Positions 37,933-50,300 of a DNA stretch of 64,000 nt are shown here, piece by piece. The notes under the pieces are model-generated. The model was not told where the DNA came from and ran no database searches. It saw only the letters and a program-made list of their open reading frames with translations. The DNA lies in NCBI GenBank assembly GCA_958496175.1, contig OY292275.1:23723001-23787000 (forward strand), read 5' to 3'. The translations under genes and the position numbers were made by a program. How positions within the stretch are numbered: the stretch's first letter is position 1; each line of letters starts with the position of its first letter. The DNA comes from Sisyra terminalis (taxonomy: Eukaryota > Arthropoda > Insecta > Neuroptera > Sisyridae).

Positions 37933-38596
37933 ATAAAATTGAATTACTCTGAATTAAATCTGTTCGATTTCAAAAACTTCAAATTATAGACTGAATAAAG
38001 ATTATATAATATTTTAATATATATTTCTATGTTATGTTAAGTATGTGTTTTTATGTTATTGACGATTGTATTTTACTTAAAAATTTTAGATATTTTAAAA
38101 GTTTTAATATTTAACAGATTTCCTTTGATAATATTTTTATAATTTTCCTAATACCATTGTAATATGTTTTGATTCTTGGGTGTAATATGTAGACTGGTCG
38201 GATGGTAAAATAACTTTAAAAAAAATCAAATAAAGGTTATTGGATGAAAGAATGGAAAAAACGATAACATTATTTTGGCCTTGACAACATGCTCACGGCC
38301 TTTTTTCAGGTCAGATATATTTTTTAAATGGAAATTTATATTTTGTTGTAGAATCTACTGGAAAAGTCAATAACTTTCATTTAAGTATGATTTCGTATGT
38401 GGCTTTTTGTTTGTTTAATCCAAAGTTAGCAAAAAAAGTAATTTTATGTTCATAAAAAAAAAAATTTGAACAGTTTCAATACAAATATTGAACAATCATT
38501 ATTTCAACAAAAAATAGATACAAACTAAAGCTGTTTAGTAGATCATTTTTCAAAATACTACTCAGTTATTTTGAGAAAGTAAACGAAAAAAATTGA
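37933..38596. other. gene-free AT-rich stretch
   Basis: Nothing recognised. Confidence 0.5.
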
Positions 38597-38808
38597 CTCA
38601 TGTCTCTTAATAACGTTAATATCTGGCAACGTTGCATTTTCTCTTTTATTTTTAATTTAATTCACTTTTTTTGTGAACTCAACTTTAAAATATAATTTCT
38701 CTTTTGTAGCTAAATTCTCATTATGACACGATTTATTCCCGAATAAAATTAAAAACAAAGTAAGAAATGCAACGTTGTCTGTTATTGACGTTCCTAAAAG
38801 GGACATAA
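38597..38808. mobile_element. palindromic MITE, family copy 2
   Basis: Inverted arms of about 45 bp share ACGTTAATATCTGGCAACG versus ACGTCAATAACAGACAACG, both followed by TTGCATTT. The centre resembles that of 33356-33558 (TTTTGTAGCTAAATTCTCAT). It is non-coding. Confidence 0.55.
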
Positions 38809-40588
38809 ACCAAAAACTGATTTCACGCAGTATACAATAAAATATTTGAATAATTTTCTTTTTGATTGTTAATTTTATTTCGTAAATCTGCATGTGACTT
38901 ATTAATAAATCTGATATACCATATTAAATTATTTATGGAATTTTTAATCTTGAATGTGTTTTTTTCTTTTTAAAGTCAACCGTAAAATTTATATACTATA
39001 CTCATTACCAATGAAACCCTTATCTGATTTTTAAAGTTAGTGGATCCAAAAATAAAACTTATTTTTGTCTTTTCGTCTTCAATGTATAGAAAGATATGAA
39101 TAATTGTTACTTTCCGAGTATTTCTACTTTAGAACAATCTTTTATTGTTAGTTATTGTTATAAGTTTTTCTACGTTAATTAAATGAATATATTTAATAGT
39201 ATTTTTCTTTAAAAAAATATAATAAATCAGACTCTTGAAGCAAGTACGAGATTATTTTTCTGTTACATATTATGGCCTAAACTGATACTTCATTTATCTT
39301 ATTACTATAAAAACATTGTACTATATTAAAATAAGAAAATGAAGTATCAAAAAAGTCTTTAGTTATTCCAGTTTACACTAATAATAGTTCAAATTTTTGT
39401 ATTCAATCTGTAACAAAAAATTTCACGTTGTTTTATTTATTTTTTAATAAAATACGAAAGTTATAGAAGTAAATTGGAATTTTATAAGTTAAAACTACAA
39501 ATATAAGAAGTAACTATTGAATAATTAATAAATTTATTATCATCCTCAATTCATTGAAAATGTCATCAGATCAATTTAAGTGGCCAACCGGTTTTTTTCA
39601 CTATCTACGAAAAATGTGTTCATTCTTAATATGAAAAATATAAGTTAATTTACTATTAAAAAGGGTTTTGTTTTTAAATTAAGTAATTTTTTTAATATTA
39701 TATAGATAAATATTTAAAATGTAAAAAATAATAACAGTTGTTAAATATGTGTAAAAAGATTGACTTAATAAGCCCAATGAACCCTGTATTTATTAAAAAA
39801 AAATTAGTTGTCATTGTCATATTTTATTATTATTTTTATTTCAAATACTTGTTTAAATTATTCGCATAAATTATTGTCATGTTATTAGGTGCGTTTATTT
39901 TTAATAAAATTCTCTCCGAAATCTCAATTTCTTATGGAAAAATTAGTGCTTCAATTTTACGATTGTTTAATTCTTTTTTACACCTTAAAATAGCACTAAA
40001 TTTCAATCATTTTAGAAATGCATAATATAATAATAAAACCTTTTTCTTTTGAGTTTTTTATAATAGTTTGAACAGCAACATTTAGTTTTGTCTTAGATCT
40101 AAAAGCGTTAGTTGAATTATAGTGTGACTTTTGCAGCTGAGAATTAAGTGAGAATTTTTACAAAAATAACGTGCCCTTTGTTGGAATTATACCACAAAAA
40201 TAATTACCATTTGAATAGTTCTAATTTTTTTGTTTTGATTTTCTTAACTTTTTGACTTTGATCCGCTTTATCATAACCATTTCTCTACTCATTAATTTTT
40301 CGAAAAATTGTTTTCCCGACCGAACATTCCCCGAAATTTAAAACTATTTTCTAATATGGAATTTTTTTAAACTATTATTTTGATATATTGCAAAGAAATA
40401 GGGGTTAAGGAAGATATAAACTAAAAAATAGAACTTATTGTAATAATCTTTGAATGAAAAATTCGAATTGTTTAGATGGATTTACATACACTGAAAGTAA
40501 GCCTGGGTCTTTCAATAACATCAAGTTAATAATAAACGAAATCAAGTTACATATATAAATAATTACAAAAAATACATTTGGGGAAATG

Positions 40589-40611
40589 ACCACCTGAAGA
40601 ATTCAGGTGGT
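40589..40611. repeat. 10-bp inverted repeat with two E-box hexamers
   Basis: ACCACCTGAA, GAA spacer, then TTCAGGTGGT. The arms hold CACCTG and CAGGTG E-boxes. There is no linked gene, so a regulatory role is only a guess. Confidence 0.4.
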
Positions 40612-41436
40612 TGATCGGAAGTAAAGATTTCTATTTTTTTTAAGTCAAATTTTAGAAAAAAAGAAACACGCTTCTAGTGTAAAATTAACTTTGAAATTTT
40701 AATTAAGCAATTATTAATGTCAGATTAAAATATATGTAACATAAAAAATAAGATGAGCATCGAAGATGTGTTGAAGATAAAAAAAGAACATTCTTCATAA
40801 AAAATGCCCTTATATTGAAATTGAAAGTATGAATCACTAACGATAATTTTAGTGCGAAATGCAAATTACAAGTCTGGCTTAAGAAATATAATATTTTTTT
40901 TCCGTTTTTATTATGTTGCAATTATTTGAACAATTTATTATTTCTTTGCAAAATTGCAATAAAATTTGCATGTGTTTTTTAATATTTTCTCTATTTTAAA
41001 CTTTCGCATGTAATAATATATTTTAAACATGTTTTTTTTTTAATTCAAACCAAAGTCAAAATCATTAAGTTCCTTTCAAATATAAACAAAAATGTATCAG
41101 TAATCTTAGTTGAATTTCGAAGTCACGTTTAAATTTTATTCGTATATAAAGCACAGTATATTTTGGCAAAATATAATATCTAAAATATAATAGTATATAA
41201 ACTAATTTGTAAATTATGAAAATTTTCGATTGACTATATTCATTCTAAACAAGCTAAACTGTTCTTGAAATCGATACAATATTTTTAAACATTCTTTATT
41301 AATATCGGTTATATAAATATTTTCATATTTACAAAAATAATATAATAATAATAAATATGAATTTAGTTAAGGAAACAATTAATGAATTTGATAGATATGT
41401 CTTACTCAATGTAATAGAAAGAACACATTGACTAAA

Positions 41437-41438
<2 letters not shown>

Positions 41439-41502
<64 letters not shown>
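41439..41502. repeat. (AT)32 microsatellite
   Basis: 64 bases of uninterrupted AT dinucleotide. Confidence 0.95.
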
Positions 41503-41505
<3 letters not shown>

Positions 41506-42175
41506 GTAAATTAAAATGATGTTAATTATTATAATGATTATTTTTAGTAGGTTCAGCCGAGAATCTCAAGTTGCTGTCCATTTGACTGAGAAAAGTTATA
41601 AATTGTTTATGTCTTAAATAAATGACTTTGTCATCTGATCCAATATCTTAAGAAAATATCTTCAATTCGTTGGAGATATAATGAAAAACTCGTTTTTAAT
41701 TAAAAATAAGGTAATGTACTGATTGTATATATATTTTTCAATTATGTTAAATATTTTTTTTTAAAAATTAAGAAAGAAAAATACCTCTTACTCTATATAA
41801 AATAATATGCTAAAAATATTTTTTTTTTAAAAAGAACAAAAAACTGGGCATTTTGGTACAAACAGTTTACAATAACCTCCTTTTTATGTATATTTTATAC
41901 AATATTTCAACAATTTTTACACAATACATAAAATATATTACCGAAGTTTTTCTTTCATATTTTTGACTTGTATAAACCAATATATAAATTATAGATTAAA
42001 TATAAATAAATATAAATACTGTGTCTAAGAAGTTACTGAAATAAAATAAAGAAATATTTAAATAAATTCAAAGTTGATTATTGTCCATTACCTAATTTGT
42101 TAATCTGATACTACCTGCATTACCAAGTGTAAAAATAGACAATATATATATTATATGTATATATATTATATTATA

Positions 42176-42180
<5 letters not shown>

Positions 42181-42220
<40 letters not shown>
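42181..42220. repeat. (AT)20 microsatellite
   Basis: Pure AT run preceded by about 40 bases of imperfect AT/ATT repeat. Confidence 0.9.
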
Positions 42221-42224
<4 letters not shown>

Positions 42225-42644
42225 TCTGATTATAAAATATGATGTATGAAGACGTCTATGAAAAACGAATACAAAAAGATGATGTAATTTTAAAATTCAG
42301 GTAGGTATTGTAAATATTAAAGTTTAAATGTTAAGAACAATCTATGAAAGTCATCTTTAAACGAAAATTTTACAGTACAACAAAGGACAATTTTTGTGAG
42401 ATTTTATCAATTTTTTCGACAATTTATTTTTAACTAAGCCCCTAGCATTTGAAAAATTTGCGTGATTTTAATTCTCGCAGGAAACAATAGCAATAAAGTA
42501 CCTTGAAATTTCACTTCTCCTTGGATTTTCAATTTCAAAGTATTTAAATTTCATTTCTTCAATTTGAAATGTTAAATTAAATTTTAAAAACTGAGGTTCT
42601 TATTTTATCTCAAAGGTAATGCTAAATTTAATTAATTCAACATA

Positions 42645-43142
42645 CAGTGAAACCTGCATAAGTGAGTCTTGAAGGGACTAAATTTTTTTTCTCACTTATA
42701 GAGGTTTCACTTACCCAAATTTCTCACTTACAAGAAGGAAACTCAGATAGATATGGTCAGAGAATAATAAATAGAGAATATATATCACTATACTGTATAA
42801 TGAAATACAGTAGTTCTTTATTTTAATTTCATATAATTTACTTCTAAAATTCTGTCATTTTAGTTTGTTCTAAATTACAGTCAGCAGTCAACAATTTTTT
42901 AAATATAGTTTTATCACCAATTTTAGATAAAATACAAATGACGAATAACTTACGCATTAATGAATACATACTAAAAGAAAGTTGCCGATACAATGAATTA
43001 ATGTACATTAAATATAAGAGAAAAGAACTAGTAAGTCCTAAAAAAAGGTCTCACTTTTTCAGTTTATCAATATAACTTAAATAGATTTTTCAGTGGGGAG
43101 ATACCGGGACCTAAGAAAGTCTCACTTATAGAGGTTTCACTG
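42645..43142. mobile_element. Tigger/pogo-like MITE with TA target duplication
   Basis: The ends CAGTGAAACCTGCATAAGTG and, inverted, CAGTGAAACCTCTATAAGTG give a 22-bp terminal repeat with two mismatches. TA flanks both sides (42643-42644 and 43143-43144). CTCACTTATAGAGGTTTCAC blocks recur just inside the left end. There is no transposase frame in 498 bp. Confidence 0.8.
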
Positions 43143-43902
43143 TATTTTACTTAAATCCTCAAATCAGACTTTAATGAAACACAAATATTCGAAACATTTA
43201 TCGGAATTGCTAAAAACTAACGTTAAAAAATTAGTTTTAGTGTGCAAATAATAAAATAATTTTTATTTACTTTTCATTAAAATAAAATATTCTAATATAA
43301 TAGATTCAAAAGTAAAACGATATCTTGTTCAAATTAATGTAAATTAATATTTATTGCCTGATTAAAATCAACGATAACAACAATTACATACAAAAATGTT
43401 TGTAAGTACATTTCATTTACAAAACATTTACAATATGAACATTTATAAATAGCAATAGTAAATATTACAACGGTTTGAATAAAATCTTTTTAAAAACAAC
43501 GTTCAAATATATATTTCTGTATATTATAATGTATTTCATAAAATTACACAAAGACCGGAATAGACTGCCTGATAAAAAGTATTGATTGTCAGTTATGACT
43601 TATAAGCTGCATGATTCATAGGCACTTGAAACCTTGATATGTAATGATAAGATATAGGTATTTTTTTAAAAAATTCCATAAGCAGGAATGTGTTAAAACT
43701 ATAATGGCCACATAAACAATAAATTATAAATCCTTTAAAACTGCAAAATATTACAAGCCCAATTGTATGACGTAATCTTATTGTTTAGATTTACAACATA
43801 TGAAAATATTTCTCTTTATAAACCCCTGGCGATTATATTAGTATGTAAGTTAAATTATACTTTAGCCCAAAGTATTTTAGTTAGATTTTAGTTTGGAGAA
43901 CT
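43143..43902. other. 3' flank of the LITAF-like gene
   Basis: No separate gene. It probably includes the 3' UTR of the gene transcribed leftward from 44958. Confidence 0.5.
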
Positions 43903-44958
43903 TTATTTTCGGTGAGAGCCTAAATACGCTTTGCAATGAGGACAGCTGTGATGTACGTCCATACATTCATCAATGCAGCATGGAATAAAACAACAACCAA
44001 GCCAACATCTGGAAGAAAATTTATTATTTTTTAATTAATTGCTTTAAAGAATTATTATTACCCCATTAAGACAAGAACTACTCCAGAAATATAAGCAATA
44101 ACGCCAGGTTCTGTTTTTGTTGCTGTATCAACTTCTGTGTAACAATAAGGACATATCATATGTGTAGGTTGAGACCCAACTGGTACAACTGTTGTTAATA
44201 TTGGAGGTCCCGTAATTACTGGAAGAGGAATAAGATGACCATTAATGAAATATAATATAAATTGTCGTTTAATATTCACCAGTATGAGTTTTTGGGGGAG
44301 GTATATAAGGGTGCGATGGTGGAACTCCTCCGACCGCCTGGGCATAACTAGGAGGTGGAGATGTTGGTACCGAACCACTACTGTTGCCATAGTTTCCCGA
44401 ACTGGGAACTTGGCTGCCATTTAGTTTTGCTAAAAAAAATATTCTAATTATGACGTAATTATTCAAGATATTATTTTTCAGGTGGTTCGATTAGTTTCGC
44501 ATTTTAGCCATTTAGCTTTTGCAACTATATCGAAACAATTGGTTCACGCCAATATAGTAACGACTGCCACAATAATTCATTAATCTGTGCTATTAATTAA
44601 GAATATAATATTTCTTAATGATCCATATTTCTCTAATATTATGAAATAAATGCTTTATTTATTTATGACGTCACTGCTATTTGACGGAAGAGAGAAAATG
44701 GATTCTTTAGATTTTTATTTATTCTATGTCGAACGAAAAACTTAGAAAAATATGAAACTTTTCGTTATATTTTAAATAATATTTTCGATATAAAAGTAAT
44801 GTTCGTAAAAGAAAAATAAAGCAAAATTAATATATATGGTCAGATGTTGCATTTACGAAAACTATAAATAACAGTGACGTCCTAATTGAAATAGAAAAAA
44901 AAAACATGTTTTTAATAGAATAAAATCGTGACTTACATGGATCCATAACATATGCCAT
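43903..44958 (-). CDS. LITAF-domain protein (LITAF/CDIP-like), 144 residues
   Basis: A small zinc-binding membrane-associated protein of late endosomes/lysosomes in this family. Four coding exons on the - strand: 44958-44937, 44429-44280, 44218-44062 and 44008-43903, all with GT-AG ends and matching phases, totalling 435 bases including the stop. The N-terminal half is Pro/Ser/Gly-rich and has a PPxY motif (PPSY, residues 33-36), the usual docking site for Nedd4-type WW domains. The C-terminal LITAF domain has CPYC (80-83), a hydrophobic membrane-inserting stretch (about 97-122, VIAYISGVVLVLMG then CWLGCCFIPCC) and the closing HSCPHC (130-135). The length is normal for the family. The start MAYVMDPS is the only ATG in phase before the first donor (T|GTAAGT). 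Confidence 0.92.
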
Positions 44959-45478
44959 TTTGGCAAATTAATATTTCAATTGTTAACGAAAATTAATGTT
45001 TTTTATGTAAATTTTTCAAATTTTACAGCATTAGATACTGCGGTTGAAAGCGACTTGCTGATAAATTGTGAAATAATTTTTCAATGTAGTGTAAAAACTG
45101 CACACAGAGGTCGCCAATTGCTGTGCACATAAAATTCGAATAATATTGAAGATGTCGTTAGTTACTGGTATAGTTAACTGTTTGTGCAACAATATACACA
45201 TAAATATATACAGCATATTATTTTTTTAAAATTCATGTTTTTTCTTTATTTTTAAAATCTCTACATTTTGCACCAATGTATATTTTATTTTTTTCTTTAT
45301 TACCAGAATTGATGGGCAAATCATTGAGAAAAAAGTTTTCAACTACCCAAAATGTTATTTCGCACTTCACAAATAATTTTAAAACGGCCAAATTTGCGTA
45401 GAACTCACATTAAATACTAAACTGATTAAATAAAGCACCGAAATTATCTATGACCAAAATCTAAAATAAGAATGTTTA
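44959..45478. other. 5' flank of the LITAF-like gene
   Basis: Probable promoter/5' UTR region of the leftward gene. No distinct element could be named. Confidence 0.4.
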
Positions 45479-45904
45479 TTATTATAATATGCTAAGAAAT
45501 AAAAAAACTCTAATTATATATTTATCAAAAATACACCATATTTTGTATAAAGTGCATATAATAATGTGTATACTGTTGTCCTTTGATCGTAAAGTCGATA
45601 ATTTTATAACTTCTTCAACCCTTATTTTTAACTTTTTTCTTAACGTTATTTTATTCAACTTCACTTTATACAAAATAGTTTTTCATTTTATATTTAAAAT
45701 ACTTAATGCAAAGTACGTATTTCCAAAATATTTTCTTAAGATAAAATACTTTTACTTCTTTATTTTATTAGATTTTATTTAAACAAAGGATCAATTATTA
45801 TAACTGTTAACTCCACTTCCAGTATCATTTTGTCTTCGGTAGCCTTAGTTATTTAAAAAAAACTATTCTTTGCCATATTAATTTACAGTTGACAAATTTT
45901 ATCA

Positions 45905-46054
45905 AGCCTACTGGTAGTCAAGATGGCCGCTCCAAAGCTGGTAGGTGTTGGGTTCGATCCTCGTATCGAGCAAATTTTCAATATTTCTCAATTACGGATT
46001 TTTATAAACCCTAGAGACGCTAAAGACCTTAGTAGCTATAAGGCGACGATAAAT
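45905..46054 (+). repeat. tRNA-derived SINE
   Basis: Begins AGCCTACTGGTAGTCAAG. A small deletion removes the GGCCGAG of box A. Box B, GGGTTCGATCC, is intact. The body (ATTTCTCAATTACGGATTTT, CGCTAAAGACCTTAGTAGC) matches the other copies. Unit 2 lacks it at the equivalent place. Confidence 0.75.
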
Positions 46055-46059
46055 AACAA

Positions 46060-46237
46060 TTAAAAAATTATCAAAAAGTATTTTGCAGTTTCCAAATACA
46101 AAATATGTTCTACAAAGTATTTCAAATTAAATACAAAATGCTTTTCTAAAAAAAGTATTGAAATACAAAATGGAAATAGATATTTTGTATTTTGCAATTC
46201 AAATATTACTTCTTTAAAAATGTCTCATCTCTGACTT
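46060..46237. repeat. hAT-like end with AAGTATTT repeats
   Basis: Rich in AAAGTATTTTG and AAATACAAAAT motifs in both orientations, ending in TGTCTCATCTCTG, whose reverse complement CAGAGATGAGACA looks like a hAT-like terminus. The left end was not found. Confidence 0.35.
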
Positions 46238-47336
46238 TATAAAAATATAGTAACATTATAACGTACATGTACACGTACATTGTAACGTTATAAAAAAACA
46301 TAATAAAACTATCAATTTTTAAAATTGCGATACTTTTGATGTCTGACTATTCTTTTATACTATTTTGTAATTTTTTTCCTTAATTTATTATTGTAGCTTT
46401 CTAAGCAGTCAGAATTTATTTTTAATTAAAGAAAAATTTTCATTCATAATTCTTTTTCTGAATCTTGATTTTTTTTTAATGTAAAAGTAATACTCCTATT
46501 ATTTTCGCAATCAAAGTCCAGTTTCATTTAATTTATTTAAATTTTTTCACACTAATTAATATAAGTTAATTATTCATAAAAAAATACAAATTCGTGCAAA
46601 GTTTTTTTCATGCTTTTCTTACTTTTGATATCAGATTTACTTAATTAAAAACAAAGTTATTATGATTTGGATATAAAGTTGTAAATTTACGAAACTAGCG
46701 ATGGATCGATTTTTTTCAATATAAAGAGATACTGCAATTTATATTGAAAAAATAAACAAAAAATTGTACTAAATATTGATATAAATCAAAAAAAGGAAGT
46801 GTTTTAGTTTTTAAAAAAACAAACAATTTTTTATCAATAATAATAATTTGTATTTTGCTGAACGCACTGAAGTTAGGACATAATTTTTAAAACAAGGGTG
46901 TTGGCTTTGAGAATAAAAGAAAAGTGTATTAAATCTATTAATTAAATCTAGTTCTAGTCGTAACTGATAGAATTTAATAATATCACACACTATTCGTAAA
47001 AATTTCTCATTTAATATTACAAATATTTTTCTGTTATTTGTTGAAAACAAGCAAAAATTTTCGCTTTGGTCAAGATTAAAGCACCTATTTCATCAATATT
47101 TTTAACAGTCTTTCGTTATTTACATCTTATCTTTACGTGAAATCGTTTGCAATTTATGTATTTTGGTTTTAAAGTAAAATGTGCATATTTTTCACAATAC
47201 TATGTATTATGTTTGTTCACTTCACAATACAAACTAAGTACAAAAAATAGTATTTTAAGGAAATAAAACTTCAATTTATATCTAAGAAATCTCAGTCGAT
47301 TGATTTTAGTCAGAAAGCAATATTTTAAATTCAATA

Positions 47337-50300
47337 ATGTTTGCTCTTTTGGAACACATATTTGAAATTATTTTCAATTTCAAAATTATAAGTGTCGCTA
47401 TTATTTGTACAATTCTTTGGTATCTTAATTACCAACAAAATAAAAGAATTATTGAATTTGCTAGATTATTAGACGGACCCAAAGGAATTCCAGTTATAGG
47501 GAATACTCTTTTATTTTTGGGGGATTCACGACGTAAACATTTTTAATACTAAGGATTCCTTCAATTTAAACAATATCATTTTAGATTTTTTCAAACAATA
47601 TCTGACAATTTTTACGAAATGGGAATCGCCTGCTCGAATTTGGTTGGGGAATCGTTTATATATTACTATTAAAAAACCAGAAGACTTGGAAATAGTTTTG
47701 ACAAAATGTTTAAATAAAGATCCCGAAATGTACCGATATGCGGCATCAGTTTTGAGTACCGGACTTTTTAGTAATCCTTCTGGTAAGTTGAACTTTAATT
47801 TATTTTAAACTGCCAGCTTATTTTTATTATTAGACGTTTATAAATTTTGCATTTAAAAATTGGGAACAAAATTCAAAATTTTTGATGATCTTTTTTTATA
47901 CTTTTATTATTACTTAACTAGGAGGAAAAAAATGAGCAGTGTCAAAGAAAGAGTTCTTAAAAATAAAAAAAAAATCATAGTTTTCTCATAGTTTTCCAAT
48001 TAAGATCCACTTGGAATTTGAGACCCATTTACATTAATGGTCAGAATATCGATTGCTAAACACAGCTCATACTGTGCTGTAACTACCACACATACTGACA
48101 CATCCATTATTTTACTTTTCGTAGTTAATAACTTAAAATATAAATAACTTCTGACTTATTAACTACCGTAAAACTTAAAAAATAGTTAAATGATCATTTT
48201 TGACAATGATATGTGCGATTAATATTTTAAACAATTAATGTCATTAACGGTATTATGTTTTTTAGTCACAGATTGGAAGAGACATCGTAAAATAATTATG
48301 CCAACTTTCAACCAAAAAATTTTGAATGAGTTTCTTAAAATTTTCGACTACCAAAGTCAACTTTTGGTAAATCAGTTAGAAAAAGAAGTGAATCAAGGCC
48401 CATTTGATATTTCTTCTTATTTATGCCACAGTACAATGAGCAATATTTCTGGTAAGTTTTGTACGAATTAATATTAATTCTATTAATTGTGAAAAGTTAC
48501 TATTTCGATAGAAACTGCTATGGGGGTAAAAAGCAATGAAAGACAGGATCATTTATTATTTACAAGTTCTTTTGTAAGGTAAGCTCTTAGAATAATTTAC
48601 TAATTTTGTTTTTCATAATTTAAATTAAATTAAACATAAATTAAACTAATAATTGAGCTGCATCGGAAAGAGTTGAAAATATTTTTCGAATCTCAAAAAA
48701 AACTTGGTATATTTCTTAAAATACTTATGTTCAATAATTTTTTGTGGAAAAAATTGATTTTAACAATCGATAAAACTATTTGGGTGAAAAGCGTGTTTAA
48801 TTTATGTCTCGATTTTTGTTATTTTGGGTAAATTTGTGAAAATATAATTTTTGTAAAAATAATTTCTTAAATGTAGTCTTTTTCTCCAATTATTTCGGTA
48901 TAGGGGAGTATTTCTGCTAAGTTTTCTTTAGTTTTTCTTTTTGTTTTATTTTTAAACAAGAGTTACCTAATTTTACTGCATTTTTGTTATTGCATGTCGC
49001 TAAAACTTTATTTTCTTAATCTTCTATTTTCTTATTCTTTTCTTAATTTTACTATATCAATGACTAAATAATTAATTTTTCGTTATTAATTAATTACTAC
49101 TAAACTATTTTGTCACAAACGAAACGGTTTCTTTCACAAACCTCTACGTACGATTTCCCATCGATTGGCAAAAAATAAAATTTTGGAATATCCAAACTTT
49201 AGAATCGGTATAGGGTTTGCTACTTAACAGAACCAAAGTTACAGAAGGGCCTACTAATTCAACAATGGAGTATTTAGAGTGTAATCACTTTTAATTACAT
49301 TTACAAAACGCGATATTACTGTCGTCGTTAAAAGAAAAATTTTTCCGGTACAATTACCAATGAACCAACATTCCAATTACACCGCAAAAAAATCGTTTGT
49401 ACCTCAATAGAAGAGAAATTACAGGCGTTATTAAATTCAACAATGGTGTAAATGTAGTTTTCAAAAGCCCTCACAACTTATTTTCAAGTAAATGTTAAAA
49501 AGAACAATTATTTGTTACAATCCTCTACAATTTAACGTTTACATAAAGCCTTTAAGATTTCTGAAAATGTTACAGAATACTGAAAATGAAACAGTAAGGG
49601 ACAAGGGGCTAAAGGACTTAAATAATTGATAAATTTTTATTTGATTGATGCACAAACGATGTTTTTTTCGATATACGATCAAGTTCAAACAAAAGTCTAT
49701 ACAAAAATATTGTATATTTAAAATTTTAATTTGCTAATGTCGGTTGCTAACTTAACAGAGATGTAGTAATTCATTTTAATTTCATCATTTAATTTTTCAT
49801 TCTGTTTTAGAGTCCAGGAAATCATTGCTATAAAAATGTTTAATATTTGGTATGGAATTGATTTTTTTTATCAGTTTACATCTTTAGCCAAAGAGGAGCG
49901 TTCGAAAATAAATTTCATGCGAGCATTTACTCAAAAGGTATTTTTTTTTTTTTTTTTGTGGACTATTATGTATTTTGCACCAGTTCAGCGATTTGTCGCT
50001 ATATCATGGTGATGATGGCAGGCAATTGGTCTTTAGTAAAATTTTAGAAACATATTTTTTCAATTGAATATTACAATCAATTTTAAACAGTACTACCTAC
50101 TTTCATTTCAATTCAGTCATTCATATAAAATCAATAAGTTTGGTTTTATACCTTTTTAATTCACTAAATCACTCAATTCACGTTAACCCGTAATATGCAG
50201 ATCGGGATTATTTATTGAACCATTATGATTTATATCAAACTCTTATCAAAAATACAAATTCACCACATTTTAAAATCGAAAAGGATCTTTAAATTTCGAA

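Larger units (their letters stand above)
38809..42644. other. gene-free AT-rich stretch with microsatellites
   Basis: No exon recognised on either strand. It contains the palindrome at 40589-40611 and two long (AT)n runs. Confidence 0.5.

Noticed and set aside
41439..42220. Long (AT)n tracts as a replication origin or matrix-attachment site
   Set aside because: Plain microsatellites in AT-rich DNA; no further support.
44058..44420. Single 120-codon - strand frame at the LITAF gene
   Set aside because: Its upstream half reads through an intron in the wrong frame. The true protein needs the spliced exons 44429-44280 and 44218-44062.
45489..45782. 97-codon frame upstream of CYP-A
   Set aside because: The region is duplicated upstream of CYP-B, where the frame is not conserved, so it is flanking DNA of the duplication.
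46256..46293. Imperfect palindrome TTATAACGTACATG...GTAACGTTATAA
   Set aside because: Short, with indels between arms, next to transposon debris; no function can be argued.
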